Source: Lepeophtheirus salmonis
Taxonomy: Eukaryota; Arthropoda; Copepoda; Siphonostomatoida; Caligidae
Assembly: GCF_016086655.4 (NCBI RefSeq)
Contig: NC_052138.2
Location: 14,136,001-14,200,000 of the forward strand
Length of the DNA stretch: 64,000 nucleotides
Reading direction: 5' to 3'
The notes below the pieces were generated by a model. That model was not told the origin of the DNA. It saw only the letters and a list, made by a program, of their open reading frames with translations, and made no database searches. Positions 10,481 through 22,750 of this stretch are shown here, one piece after another. How positions within the stretch are numbered: position 1 is the stretch's first letter; the number at the start of each line of letters is the position of its first letter. The position numbers were made by a program, and so were the translations under genes.

Positions 10481-11309
10481 CTAATATAGATTAAATAATC
10501 TTCTAAGACCCCAAATATTAACATATCAGAATATATATATTTAAATCAAATAACAGTCTAATAATCTTGAAATGCTCAATCATTTAATTATTATATTATC
10601 ATCATGACAACAAATTTTCCACGCGGCAGTTTTCCAACATCAAATTTTCTTAGATCCTTATATTCTCTATTCTCGCCTTTTATTAGAGTTTTGAAAGTTA
10701 ATTTGTTGAAATCAAATTATTTTTTGTTAAACTGAAAATAATATATCCGGCTCCTACTAAATAAACAAAAACAATTACATTGTTGGGACATTGTAACTAT
10801 TGTAATTGGATTACTCTCATATACTTTTAGACCTCTTATCTTTCACATTTTGGAGGAAATGTATAGTGATAGAATTAGGATTGCTATGATAAATATCAGT
10901 GGTTACTAATGTAAATTACACAATAACATAATCTTGCCTTCTTCTATAGCCTAATATGCTTACTACAATGAATATACTATAAATTGATAAGTTAATATAT
11001 TATTTTTATGAGCTGTTAAACTTTATTTTTATTTTTTATGAGAATGCCAGATTATTGTGTTGTCCTCGAATACCTCGAACAGATCTTCCAGGTAGTCAAA
11101 AAACGGAAAATATATTCACACAAGCTCCCAACGAATATCAAAGAGAGAGAAATAGACAAAAGACCATTAAAAAATTTAAGACCCATTAGACCAGTGGTCA
11201 AGTAGCAGGGGTAAATTACCCCAAATGGGATAATTGAGGAAATTTTTGGGGCAATAAGAGTACTAATGTTTTTAAATGAAATAAAAACAAATGAAGAACA
11301 TACCACTAC
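10481..11309. other. No gene seen
   Basis: AT-rich. An 84-codon reverse frame (11052-11306) ends inside the flank of an R1 copy and shows no motif. Confidence 0.5.
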
Positions 11310-11993
11310 AGGGTGTCTGCAGGGGTTGGGCTGGTGGGGCGGTTTCCAAATTAGCCCCCTTCCCCCCCCAAAAAAAGAACAATTAAAGAGTTTTTCTAAT
11401 TTACAAAAAATATTTGGTCAGGTTGAAATTTTTTTAGGGGAAATTAGTGATAACAATTTAATTTTTTTTGAAAACCTGAAGATTTTTGGAATTTTTGTTA
11501 CAAAAATTTAATTATTAGAGAATAGCTGTAGAGTTTTGCATTTTATCTTTTAATTTAATATTTATAATTTTTTTCTAAGAAATTAAATATTTACAATTTT
11601 TTTCTAAAAAATTTAATTTTTTTATAATTTTTTTTTCAAATAATTTAATATATGAAATTCTATTTTCCAAATTTTCTCCTAAAAATGAAATTTCTAGTGA
11701 AAAGCTGTGGATTTCTGAATTTTTTTTTTCAAAAAATTGAATACTTGAAAAAAAGTTTCAAAAAATTTAATATACGAAATTTAATTTTTCAAATTTATTT
11801 CCAAAAAATTAAATTTTTTGTGAACAGCTGTGGATTTTTGAAATGTTTTAAAATAAAAATTAATTTTTTTGTAGCTGCTATGTAAGTTTGATATTTTAAA
11901 AAATATATATATATTTGTTGATTTTTTTCAAAAAATTACAAAAAAACAATTCCTCCCCCCCCACCACTCAAAATATAACCCTGCAGACGCCCC
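11310..11993 (-). mobile_element. R1 MITE, complete-looking copy (684 bp)
   Basis: The left end reads AGGGTGTCTGCAGGGG and the right end CCCTGCAGACGCCCC, so both edges carry the (C)AGGGGCGTCTGCAGG inverted repeat. The interior is C-rich at the margins and filled with 'gctgtggatttttgaaat'-type words. Outside lie accactac (11302-11309) and aacactag (11994-12001), 6 of 8 identical, suggesting an old 8-bp duplication. The two ~80-codon forward frames within it are AT-repeat artefacts. Confidence 0.75.
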
Positions 11994-12001
11994 AACACTA
12001 G

Positions 12002-12927
12002 TTTGAGGTAAATTAATCTTACTACAAGTGCTTCTGGGGTAACGCTAAAAAAGTTATCCGACCACTGCATGTTGACTTATGCCTTAGATACCAAGAAACC
12101 TTTAATGCTGTACTTTTTAAAATGTGTAAAAGACGTGGGTGTCGTCATTGCAACATCAGAAATGCTATATATTGTAGTTTTATTTGTAAGGAACTTTAAT
12201 GAAAAAAAAATTGGAAAGACAAAATCTTCCGAATATTAATTTTCATTTATCAATTCGGAAAGTAATCAATCTTAATTGGCTTCTGCAATTACTCAGCAAA
12301 TTGATGTGTAAGACTTAATTAATTTAATATTCAAAGAAGAATGCAAATTTGCAAATAATTTCCTCAGCAAATCAATTATCATTACGCAGAAAATGTTCCC
12401 TGTATTCATGAGAAATTTTGTTAGAGAAAAGATTTGTTATTCGGCAAAGTAATACAGGAAAAAAACTTCGATAGGGAAGATTGTAGAACTGATCAAAAAA
12501 AATGTATCAAAATCAAAGGGTTTATTGTAAATATTTATTAACACATATATGAAAAATAATTATTTTTCAAAAATTTGAAATACATTACATGATTTATTTA
12601 GTTCACGTAGCTATGTTTCTATGACGACTAATGTATTTGTTTATTTTTCATCTTCCATCCCTTATTAGTGTATTCAATGTACAGAGTTAAAATACATAGA
12701 TAGGGTGGTGATGAGAAAAAAGAAGTTGACGCCGTCGTAGTTGACCAAAACATTCAAATGTTAGTAGTAATAAATAGGTATCTTAACAACATAGAGGGAT
12801 CTTCAAATATTTTTATGTTCGATCCTCACTCTATTTTTACATGTAATTATAATTTTCTTTATGAAACTCTTCTGTTTTTATAGAATTATAGAATGATTCA
12901 ATAAAAAGTAAGGAGTAATTAATATTG
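12002..12927. other. No gene seen
   Basis: AT-rich unique-looking sequence without recognisable signals. Confidence 0.5.
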
Positions 12928-13449
12928 GTGTTGGGTTTCGGTCTGGAAATCCCAGACCGGTCTGAGACTGTTGTATTTTTTGCTGTACCGAATTAGTTGG
13001 ATACCACAAAAAAGCTTGATTTGGACCGGTATCATAGAAAAATTCGTTTTAGATCGGTCCCAAGAAAATCGGTCTTGACCGATTTTAAAGATAAATTGTT
13101 TATAACATGACATTATATGTTTTTTCAAGTACAATGTCGTTATACGAAGTTTAAACAGAGATACCTCGGATTAATTTTGATGCCACCGTCTCTTATATGT
13201 ATACAGTATTTGTTCTAGAGCTTATCGTGTAGTTTTGTAATTTTTTTGAAAAAATCAATGACATTTGATCTAGAAAAAAAAATGGTCTCTCATATTATAT
13301 GAGACCGAAAAAATCGGTCTATAAAGTGAGACCGAATCAAAATTGGTTCTACAAAGTGAGACTGAAAAAAATTGTTCCACGGTCTTGACCGAAAAAATAG
13401 CTGAAGAACGAACCTAAAAAATTTTTGATGCTGGACCGAGTCTCAACAC
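12928..13449. mobile_element. R2 element, complete-looking copy (522 bp)
   Basis: The left end reads GTGTTGGGTTTCGGTC; the right end read in reverse is GTGTTGAGACTCGGTC. The body is dense in GACCGGTC, CGGTCTTGACCGA and GAGACCGAAAAAATCGGTC words, giving strong self-complementarity. No plausible coding frame. Related pieces lie at 1-310, 8441-8560, 32236-32400, 37913-38362 and 46290-46378. Confidence 0.75.
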
Positions 13450-13609
13450 ATTTTCTATTATTTTGGTGAACTAACTTTCTGCTTCAAACAAAGTGTAAGC
13501 ACTCTATCTTCTAATTTTATTTCGATGACCCAATGGTACTAAGCGGCGTTGCAAAAGACATCTCCTGTCGTTTAGTAAAAATAAAATGAAAATAAACGTG
13601 GTAATCCAT

Positions 13610-13965
13610 CACAATTTGTAGAATGTTTGGGAGGATTGCAGTTTAGCTGTCATGGCGTTTCATTAGATCAGCTGCAAGCAGTCGTGAGCGGAAGGAAATA
13701 AATAAAAATCCACCTGCAGTAAGAGCATATACCCTCTAATTTCGATGCTTGATTCTACTCCTAGTACAACACTTATAACCCCTGAGCAAGCCTTCATTGT
13801 GAATCTCTGTCTTTCATGAGTATATACACTATTTATTACATAATACTTTGATGTTCTCCCCTCAAAAATTAAATAATAACGATAGCAGCTTTGTAAAATA
13901 AAAAACCCAGTTCCAATTACCAACTAGAAGCCACCGTTCCCACAGGACATGTTTTATACTCTTCT
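13610..13965 (-). repeat. R6 copy (reverse orientation)
   Basis: Carries R6 words in reverse: 'tgtttgggaggattgcagtt', 'agctgtcatggcg', 'tcagctgcaagcagtcgtga', 'gattctactcctagtacaac'. The 86-codon reverse frame across it lies wholly within the repeat. Confidence 0.7.
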
Positions 13966-14014
13966 GGTACTATGAACTGTCGTAAAGTTACTTATGTATA
14001 GAGTTAAGTAGTTT

Positions 14015-14400
14015 GTAATGAAAAAATTACCTTTAGAAAATAGAAAAGGAAAAACGGTTGTTGTTTTTGCTCCTTTTTTTTTTTTTTTTCATTATTTAAT
14101 AAGTCGTGTGTGTGTTTAATTCTATATCTAAAAGAAGAATTCTCGCCTATCTTTGTTGTAAATTGTTTTGAAAATGCATAATAAAATATAAATATATATG
14201 AGCTTAAGTATATTATTTGCCCTGTACTAATTTTATTTTAAATTTAGAAGTTTCTCCTCTTTTTAGGAGTAATTCCTTTTCTAACTCCAAAATTATATAA
14301 GAAACAACTGATATTAAGAAAGGTCTTAGTTCAGTAGTACCATATTTATCGCTCCTGCCTTCTCTTTGTGCCCTTTTTTATATTACAAACATGTCAACTC
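14015..14400 (+). repeat. R5 dispersed repeat copy
   Basis: Ordered words 'aaaaggaaaaacggttgttg', 'tctttgttgtaaattgtttt', 'gaaaatgcataataaaatat', 'tagaagtttctcctc', 'gaaacaactgatattaagaa' and 'tatttatcgctcctgcc' recur at 35290-35700 and 55985-57160. A fragment is at 28440-28535. Non-coding. Confidence 0.75.
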
Positions 14401-14757
14401 TGCTTATGTATATGGAAGATTCAACGATTTGTCACGCAACTTTAGTCCTTTCTTTGTATTTTTAAATTTAATGCAATTTTCTAAATAGTGTTTTAAAAAC
14501 ATTACATTAATAAATCACATTCATTCCTTTTTAATGGGGATTGTTTCCTCCTTTTTTGCAAAAGCAACACTATATTTGCAAATCTCATTTGAAGTGGAAT
14601 TATTTCTTTTCTATTTTATATTTCATCTCGTTCTCTCCCTTGTAATTAAATGAAAATCTACTCAAATGTAATTACGGTACTATTTTTATACAATTGCATT
14701 TTATTCATGCATTAAAATACTCAATATAATCATTGCTATGCAAATATGCAGATTGTG
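14401..14757. other. No gene seen
   Basis: AT-rich sequence, nothing recognised. Confidence 0.5.
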
Positions 14758-15025
14758 GGCAGGGGTATAGCCCCCCCCCCCAAATTAAAGAATTATTAAT
14801 AATAACTAAAAAATTTAAAAATTTGAATTTTTTCTTCAAAAAATTAAATTTGTTTTATATATAATTAAATTTTTGAAATTTTTTTTCGAAAAAATTTAAT
14901 TGTCTGTAAATAAATATAGATTTTTAAAATTTTTGTCCCAAAAAATTTAATTTTATTATTATTTTTAATTAAAAAACAAAGCTACCCTCCCCCACCCCCA
15001 AATATAATCCTGCAGACGCCTCTGA
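14758..15025 (-). repeat. R1 copy
   Basis: Edges 'gggcaggggtatagcccccc' and 'atcctgcagacgcctctg' enclose the AT-rich R1 body. The C-run at the left edge is typical of the family. Confidence 0.75.
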
Positions 15026-15589
15026 TATGTATAGTATTATTAACTATGATGTTTCAATCAGAATAAAAAATTATTATTTTTTAAAAGTTACAAATAATAA
15101 TGAGGAAAGAGTCCCCTCGAGATATTTTTAGAGTAAAACCTCAAAATTTCTCTCTCAAGATTCCTACTGATAAACAAATAAAAGTTAATATAAAGATCTT
15201 GATTTTCACGTTCATCTGTAAGAACTTTCACTTCCTAATCCATATCTAAAACTCCTTCAGTAGAACATTCAATTATTTTTATAATGTATATATTAAATAT
15301 GTGCCCTGTCAACACAAAAATAAGCTAGAGTGATTTTTCTCAAAATTGAGTGTGGATACATTTGTATTTTTTGGCGAATAATCCTCTCTTTCTATCAACT
15401 AACTATTCTTATTATTATTCTAAACTATTGTTGAAAGCCTAAGTACCTTAACTCATCCCACAAATTTGAACATAAAGCCTATAATTTAATCAAATATACC
15501 AAATGTTAACCTGTAAGTATATATGAACTAAAAAAATTAATTAGTTTTTGTTCAAGATTGTTTTTATGTTGGCACACATCATACATTCT
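15026..15589. other. No gene seen
   Basis: AT-rich sequence, nothing recognised. Confidence 0.5.
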
Positions 15590-15915
15590 GTAAAAAAAGC
15601 ACCGAGAATTGTTGAATAAAACACAAATTTCCCATTTTTGCCTTCAAAGTAATTTCCATCGGATGCAATACACATATGCCAACGTTTTTTTCAGTCCTCG
15701 AAAAAAATTTATAGGCACTTGTTGACAAGGCCTTTAGCTCCTTCCACGAATTTTGTATTTTATGGAGTCAATAGACTCAAAAAAGGTTGCACGGAGTAGC
15801 AATTTAAATTAAGAAAAAAGTTATACGGAGCTAAATCAGGTGAATATGTTGGTTGATCGATGGTATTTTTTGCGTGTTTGGCTTTGAATTCGCTCACATT
15901 CATGGCTCTGTGCTG
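15590..15915 (-). pseudogene. Mariner transposase relic, C-terminal third
   Basis: On the minus strand a frame reads RWHMCIASDGNYFEG near 15640-15690, preceded by FED and a stop codon where tryptophan or another residue would be expected. Further upstream comes an LLLRATFFESIDSIK-like tract (15765-15815). This order, a helix ahead of K-R-W-x-x-C-I-A-S-x-G-x-Y-F-E-G, is the conserved C-terminus of one arthropod mariner lineage. At least one frameshift and one stop are present. The N-terminal and catalytic parts are absent from the flanks. Confidence 0.8.
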
Positions 15916-16210
15916 CCAAAAAAGTAGTTATTTAAGAAATTATTGATAGGAGAATACCAAGAAGCGGAACTCTATAAAAGGCCTAATGCAGTTAAAGTAG
16001 CCAAAATTGATCATAACAATAAAGAATGATAAATTCTTGAATTTTATTGAAAAGGGGTCATATTCGAGCCAATATAGTCTCTTAAATTAACTAAAGATTC
16101 TACAGATTAGTTAAAATTTTCTGGTATCATAACTTATCCCACAAATTTGAATAATCACCATATAATTAACGCAAATTTGCCAATAAAATATTAGTTCGTA
16201 TGTATTTATA

Positions 16211-16895
16211 GGTACTAGGTAGTCCATTGGAATCTTAATTAAGTGAATGTCAAGTGATTGAAATTTATTCATATTTCGATATATTAAATTATTTACACAA
16301 CAAAACAAACTTGATCTACGAATTTCAATTCCAGCACTCCAAGCAGTTGGGAGTCTCTAGGATCACCGTCTACACCGTCAGTAAGTTCAAAACGTTGGAG
16401 ACGAAGAAAAGCTCTGCCAAATAGGCCAAACTGGACCTCAAGTCAATGAGGGTTATAAAGAGATCTTGGGGTTTCACAACAGACTGTCCAGAGAGCTATC
16501 CAAAAAGTGTCTGAAAAGAGGCCACTTTTGACACAGACAATGAAAGAAACCCATCTCCTCCGTTGCAATTGTCTCCTCCCTACGGCCCTGATGCACACCC
16601 CCTCAACTACACTTTTTGGATGCATGTCGAGGTGAAGGCCTGTAGTGTCCGTCATCCAAACACTGAGGTCATACGGCAGTAATGAAACGTCATGACAGAG
16701 GAATACATCAACAGAGGGTACCAGGCCTTCCTCCGTTGCCTGGTAGCCATCATTACATTACATCTACATTAATGATTAAGAGAGCACATCTTTTCATATC
16801 ATTATCTTTTTTTTAAATTCTCTTGTTAATTAATGAATTATATTGCTTAAGTTTAAAATTCAAAGTGTTCAGATTTTAATGGACGGACCACTCAC
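16211..16895 (+). mobile_element. Tc1/mariner-type element, internally deleted
   Basis: The left end 'ggtagtccattggaatctta' and the right end read in reverse ('gtccattaaaatctgaacac') form degenerate inverted repeats. TA dinucleotides flank the element (16209-16210, 16896-16897). Sub-terminal text ('gattgaaatttattcatatt' then 'tcgatatatta') matches the ends of 47888-49008, so these are one family. At 685 bp it is about half the expected length. Confidence 0.7.
16318..16785 (+). pseudogene. Tc1/mariner transposase relic lacking the catalytic centre
   Basis: The N-terminal part reads HSKQLGVSRITVYTVSKFK (16335-16390), an HTH of the form LGVSRxTVYxVxK, followed by a lysine-rich linker. Next comes the C-terminal block PLNYTFWMHVEVKACSVRH (16593-16650) and MTEEYINRGYQAFLRC (16692-16740). 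These normally flank the last catalytic residue and the extreme C-terminus. The ~200 residues between, holding the first two catalytic aspartates, are missing. Stops and frameshifts are present. Reverse frames here are shadows. Confidence 0.8.
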
Positions 16896-17974
16896 TATAT
16901 AAAGTTTAAGAAATTAATGGGGATTTTCTCCTTCCCTGGATAATTGTACAAGTCTGTTTTTATATTAACACACTATATCTGTTAGTAACTATGTATGAAA
17001 GTATTTATCTATGCACTACAAACCCCCTATATATCAAAAGGGAAATCCACGCCAAAGATTTGTTAATAAATTATTTATTCATAATCCGTGAATATGCCAA
17101 TTTACGTGTCGAGATAAAATTTATTATTGCTCATATTCCCTTCATTGGTATATTTAAACTATAATAAGTAATGTGTCGAACATTCGCATTTTTAAGATAT
17201 CTGTAAGTATACAAATACATAAATAAATCTCCAAACTCACATCGAAGTACCTCGTGCCCTCGCTCACTGAAACCACCTAACCAACATTGTTGGAGTGGTA
17301 ACGAGTTTGTTTACCGTCTGCACTGAATATTTTAAGAGACACCAAATTTTAGGTCCATGAAAGAAAATAACAAGACAGACATATATTACGTCATAGAGTA
17401 GAATAGAGTTACTCTAACAGTAACAGTCAGTCAAGGAAGATGATAATTAGCTACCCTTGGTAACAGTTATACTATTTGACGTCATTATAAGAAAGCGTGG
17501 TGAAAGTAGTCAAACATTTGTGGAAAAAGCGTTATGGTATATCCTTGTATTTTTATTAACCTTGGATGTATCCAATTATCATATACCCTTAATCAAGGTC
17601 GTGCCACTTTGCCACTGCAGACCAGTGATGCATTGAATGTTGCCAACTAAATTACTAAATTTTCATATTCACATCCTGCATTTTAAAATATTTGTTAGAT
17701 TATTAGTTCAAACCTATTCCCTTTTAAATGTGCATGTCACTTTTGATCATTGTATTAGATATTTGCATAATGTGACATATTAAGAACATATTTTGCAAAG
17801 GATTCAGGAAAATAAATTAATTGCAAATATTTACTTCTTTACACTTTGATATCCTACTTATAATTATTTTATATGTTATTAGGTAGAAAGGACTGAATTT
17901 GAGATTGAATCAATCCTTTGCTCCCCCGCTCCTTGATTTAATAATAGAAGGTCGTGTAAACGTTTTGAGACTAT
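16896..17974. other. No gene seen
   Basis: AT-rich sequence, nothing recognised. Confidence 0.5.
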
Positions 17975-18445
17975 AATGAATTAATTTTTTATTTATTTTC
18001 GACAAGCGGCGATAAACAAAGCCTATAAAGGTCGGCTTATTTTATAAAATATAAAAATTATCGTTTTTAATGAAAGTGATGCATTTATCATACAAATATT
18101 AAAATATAAAAGACAAAAACATAAAAAAAAAAAAGTGTCACACAAAAAAAGAATTAAATAAAAATCTCTTGAGGTCAGCCCCACTTCCCTGGCGAAAGCA
18201 AAAAGGTATTTTGTTCCAGAGAATAATTGATGTATAATAAAACTATGCTTAAAAATGTCACTCTATGGTTTTGGTAGGTAGATGGGGTTTTGAGTGGAGA
18301 GTCTCGTTTTGTGGAACAGATAGCCTTTATTGCGTATCCAGGTTGGGGGGGATAGGCTAATCTTTTTGCTTAAAATTCGGTTTAGTGTAATAATATCTTT
18401 AATTGCACGTTTATGAGACAAATTGATGAGGCCAAGTCGTTTGAT
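17975..18445 (-). pseudogene. LINE (non-LTR retrotransposon) 3' end: reverse-transcriptase tail and 3' UTR
   Basis: Reading the minus strand from ~18440, one frame gives RAIKDIITLNRILSKKI, then TWIRNKGYLFHKTRLST and NPIYLPKP, with SDIFKHSF and a frameshifted WNKIP-like tract. This order (helical stretch, a histidine/arginine patch, the R-S-D-x-x-K-x-S-F block, then W-N-x-L/I-P) matches the post-RT region of CR1/Jockey-type LINEs. Downstream on the same strand lies a 3' tail with 'cctttataggctttgtttat' and 'gaaaataaataaaaaat', a common LINE terminus. Frameshifts make it a fossil. RT catalytic motifs lie outside or are lost. Confidence 0.65.
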
Positions 18446-18489
18446 TTTGAATTAAACAATGACGGATAATTTTGTACATATTCAGATCT

Positions 18490-18890
18490 GGTGATTGGGA
18501 AGGTCAAGAGTTTACCAAAAAAAAAAAACTCCATTTATTATTTCACCATCTCTATCGAGACCTTGAGACACTGACGTCCATGACTGTCTCCGTCATGGAG
18601 AGATCCGGCTGCTCTGTAAAGGCTTTGACAACAACTTCAGTAGTCAATTTTCTCAGACGGTCACTCCTGGGGACTTCTCTTAGATCCTCACCATTATTTA
18701 GGCGTTCCTTGACAGGATAGACGTGTACTTTGAGCTATATTTGGGCAAAAAACTACTTTTGGTGACATTCTGGAGGCAAGCAAAATTGCAACCTTCCCCC
18801 TCTGTTGTTCTTGCAACATAATAATAAACTCTAATGTTTTGAATTTAACGTAAACAAGACGAAAATACTTTGGGCCCTCTGTCACGGCGT
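18490..18890 (-). pseudogene. Tc1/mariner transposase relic, N-terminal DNA-binding part
   Basis: Two minus-strand frames combine: QEQQRGKVAILLASRMSPK (18780-18840), then VKERLNNGEDLREVPRSDR (18660-18715) and LRKLTTEVVVKAFTEQPD further on. The V-K-x-x-x-N-G-x-D-x-x-x-x-P-R-S-G-R-P-like linker after a first HTH is diagnostic of Tc1/mariner transposases. A frameshift near 18715 splits it, and the second HTH and catalytic domain are absent. Forward and reverse ORFs over this interval are shadows or pieces of it. Confidence 0.7.
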
Positions 18891-18954
18891 TAACTTCTTT
18901 GCATCACGCAAACTTTCCTCCAAAAATAAAAAAAAATCCCGAAATCATCTGCTA

Positions 18955-19420
18955 GTTAGCCAAATTAGTCCATTACACCAACTGCTATTTATTTATTATA
19001 TAGCCCCAGACTATCACTGCCATATTATTTCTTCACCATTTTTAAAATGAATGTCATATTATTAAAATCTGCATAGTATTTTATTTGATACTGTATTATA
19101 ATATTGCTTAGTTATATTTTATTAAAAGAGTAGTTATACATTTGTGTTTGTGTATGATAGCCAAAGTTTCTTCTTAGAAATAATAAAATGGCCAATATAT
19201 ATTTTAAAATACGAGGGATCAACAAGAAATTTTATTCCTGTCCTTTTGGAAACGGAGCTTTAGTGTCGAATAACTTATTACTTTGTTTATTTGTTAAAAA
19301 GAATAAATTATGAAATACCCATGACGTATCAAGGGAGAAGAGGGAATCGACAGCTAACAACAAAATACCTATGGTATTTTTGTATTAGCGAGGTAACGCC
19401 GTGTTGTAAAAGGAAAAAAG
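18955..19420 (+). repeat. R4 fragments
   Basis: 'ctagttagccaaattagtcc' (18952-18971) and, better, 'gaatcgacagctaacaacaa' with 'tgtattagcgaggtaacgcc' (19343-19402) match the two ends of R4. The region between is not clearly R4. Confidence 0.5.
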
Positions 19421-20650
19421 ACTAAATTGTTGTAGTATAAGTAGAGCTATTAAGTCTTAAAAAACTGTTTCGAAACTTTTGCACGACCCGGTATATACAA
19501 ATAACGTCACAAAAGTTTCATTCCATTTTCAAAAATTGGATTAATAAAAAGTTTATGCAAATATAACAAATCAGAAATTATGTTTTCAAGTTTTTTGTCA
19601 TAGTCAAACTTTCTGATTTAATTCAGATTTCTTTGTAAAGGATTATATGATAATTGATTTGTGTGTTCTTAGAGACATCCTTCCCTTCTTATAATATTGA
19701 ATTAATTTATTATTCATGACTATGTGGGTCATTTAATTTAATGAGTAGCGCTCTCTCCATGGAAAACTCTATTCCATACATACTCAAAAAGTATTACTTT
19801 TTATTCATAGAAAGAAAATTTTACAGCTATAAAAATAAATGATTTGAAAAAAGTTTTAATTGTTTGACATAAAATAAATATATTTTATCTTATCTTCGCT
19901 TCACAAAAATCTTCTTGTAAATTGTATTAGTATTTTTTTTTTAATCTGTGTGTCAGTTACATTTAGGTTTGTTAAAGTTGAGAAGCATTTTAATGACATG
20001 CTTTAAAAAATAAAGCCGAATATTATGTATGAATAAACAAAATGCTTAATATTCATTGGATTCATTCTATGTAACATATTGCAACTGAGTCTTTTTTTAT
20101 TATACAAGTAAATTATCAAGTTATCAGGGAATATCTTATGAAGACCAGTTTCATTTATTCATTGTTTACCACTGAACGATAAAAAGCTTAAAGGCTTTAA
20201 AATAATAAAATAAAAGATTAAATACATAAATATCGTGATTATTTTTTTAAAAGCAATGTCTAATCTATCAATTAGGGGCTTCGTTAAGAGGGGTAAAAAG
20301 CCTTCAAATTAAAATGAGAGCAAATACGGTATTATTTAACAAAATAAAAACTTTATAATGAGGTATTTAGAACGATTTTTCCATGTGGGTAATAATTATG
20401 TATGCATTAATTTTGTATTTATTGATTTATTTATGCACTTTTTGACGATTATTATTTTAATAGAATGCGATTGGCCCTTATTTTATTTGTGATTATTTAA
20501 AAAAGGGTAAATCTAGACCATATCTTCTTTAATCTCGTTTCTAGTATTGCCACGACCCCAATACTTTCGTACCAATTCTCAAATTGGTATCTATATTTTT
20601 GGATACTTTTTCGACTAAAAATACTAAACAAAATGTCACCTCACATGTGC
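19421..20650. other. No gene seen
   Basis: AT-rich sequence, nothing recognised. Confidence 0.5.
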
Positions 20651-20651
20651 T

Positions 20652-20700
20652 ACCAGGGGCGTTCGCAGGATTTTTGTTTGGGTTGGGAGCAGTTTAATCT
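20652..20700 (+). repeat. R1 left-end fragment
   Basis: 'ccaggggcgttcgcaggatt' followed by 'ttgggttgggagcag' is an R1 terminus with no body attached. Confidence 0.6.
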
Positions 20701-22394
20701 GTTGTAGGTATCATTGTATTAATGAAGGAAAAGAATTCCCAGAGTAAAGTGTTGTGTAAATCCTTTTTTACGACCGAGGACCGCGGTCCAGTCCAGTTGC
20801 ACTTGTCAGTCCATAAAGAAGATAAATTCGATCCCTTATGACGTTAATGAGGGTGTTTTTTCTTTTATAATTATTATTTTATAAAATGGAATAAAACTAA
20901 TTAACAATAAAATATGTTTGTATTAAATTGTATTATACTGAAAAAAAAAAAATTTTTTTTTAAGATATGTGCAATAATCTTAATACGTATTTCAAATATC
21001 TTAGTTGGCTTAATACACCATTGATAGGTTTATGAAAAATTCCAAGGACCAGTCCTTGGGACTGTTGGTTCTTAGGACTGTTGGTCCTTGGACTGAATAA
21101 ATAAGGACCGACATAAAGCCTACTTTTATCTCTACGTCACGACTAATTTTTTGAAAAAAAAAAAAATCCTTTCAGCTTTTTTCATTAATTTTCATGAGTT
21201 GACTCTTGTATAATTCAAAGGACCTGACTTTACGTATTAGGAACTCCAAAAAAGTACTTTATAGGATTTGAATTTTTAGATTAATTTATATATTCTATTT
21301 CTTTGTCTTAAAATGAATTATTTAATTTCAACTTTGGACTTCTAACTAATATATAATTTTATCATTTCCTTTTGATCTATTAAAATTCTCTGGCTATTTA
21401 TATATTTATTTATTTTTAATATAACTGTGGGCATTTGAGCTTTATAATGCACCACATTTTACTTTTTTTTTATAAAAATAGTAAAAAATTACCTAATTCC
21501 ATCATCCATGGAACATTTAATTGAATGATGATAATATCACAATCCTAAGTACTTTAAATCCTTCATTTCCAATTATTCATCTCATTTTTGGTAGCAACTT
21601 TGCTTGTACAAAATTGCAACTTGTACACAATATATATAATAAGTAATATCTTTTCTCTAAATAATAATTAACATTTGGCAACAAGAAGTAACTATATGTT
21701 TTGATAAATTCCTTTTCGTTTTGTCAGTTGAGTTTAAAAGTGTATAAAAAAAGCTAATTGTGTATAGGGTCTTTTTACTAAAAGAAAAATTGTTTTTACC
21801 AATAATATCTTTGCAACAAGAAATGTGAATCTCCACCAAACCTCAAAGATGTAAAAGTTATAATTAAATTGCCCTGTTGTTCTGGTGTATCGATTATTTA
21901 AAAGGATCATTAAAGAAAACATTCCGATATGTGGATCTGCACCCTTGGTTCTAACTTACAACCAATATCTTATAAAGTAAATATTTAAGGCAATTTGTTT
22001 ATTTAGTTCATTAATAAATAAACATATTTATGAAGTAATGTAATCTGATTTTGAGCCTAGGGAATAGTAGGGACTTTTAGTGGGAAACTTGGTTCAAGGG
22101 TAGAGACAGATATTTGATGACGTTCTTTTATGAAATGGAATAATTATATTCTATTTTCTATTGATAAAGTTTAAAAGTTGGGAGTTAACGTCATCGGCAT
22201 TATTTTTATAGGACGTAATGGTAGAGCAAGTATCGGTTCCAATGTGAATAGAGTATCACACCGTTTTAAATACATAACTATTATTTTCATTACAACTAGG
22301 ACTAGTTTTATTTTGTGCATATTCTATGAAGCCTTGATATACAAATTAAAGAAAGTGGCGTGAAATATTCAATAGTATCAAATTATGTATTCAA
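20701..22394. other. No gene; short GGTCC-word patches
   Basis: AT-rich. GGACC/GGTCC-rich patches at 20770-20800 and 21040-21112 (two near-repeats of 'ggactgttggtccttg') may be the ends of another small inverted-repeat element, but the arms were not aligned. Reverse frames around 21657-21922 overlap each other and look spurious. Confidence 0.4.
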
Positions 22395-22750
22395 GGAGGA
22401 GCTTTGTTTTTGGAATTTTTTAGAAAAAATTCCAAAAATCCACACTTGTTCATAAAAAAGGAAATTTTTTGAAAGAAAAATTTCAAATATTAAATGTTTT
22501 AGAAAAAAATTTAAAAAAATCATAGCTATTCACAAAAAATTATATTTTATTATGAAAATTTGTTCGTCAAAATCTACAGTTGTTGTCAAAAAAAGAATTT
22601 TTTCGGAAAAAAGTTCGAAAATTGATGCCCCCCCCCCCAATGGAGTATTAGAGTCGGAGAAAATGGGATACCACTCTACCACAGAAATAAACCTTCAAGG
22701 GGCGACAACAGGGTTTGAGATGGAAGAGCAGTACCCCCTCCCACCCAAAT
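22395..22750 (+). repeat. R1 copy, rearranged
   Basis: Starts 'aggaggagctttgtttttgg', continues with the R1 body, then a C-run (22629-22639). The right edge 'gagcagtaccccctcccacc' and 'caaatgaaggaattttt' look like a second R1 edge in opposite order. The 66-codon frame here is repeat-derived. Confidence 0.6.

Noticed and set aside
11266..11885. Two forward ORFs of 81 and 77 codons rich in F, K and N
   Set aside because: They lie inside an R1 repeat and reflect its A/T word composition.
16443..16655. Reverse 70-codon ORF with protein-like composition
   Set aside because: Antisense of the Tc1/mariner C-terminal block on the plus strand.
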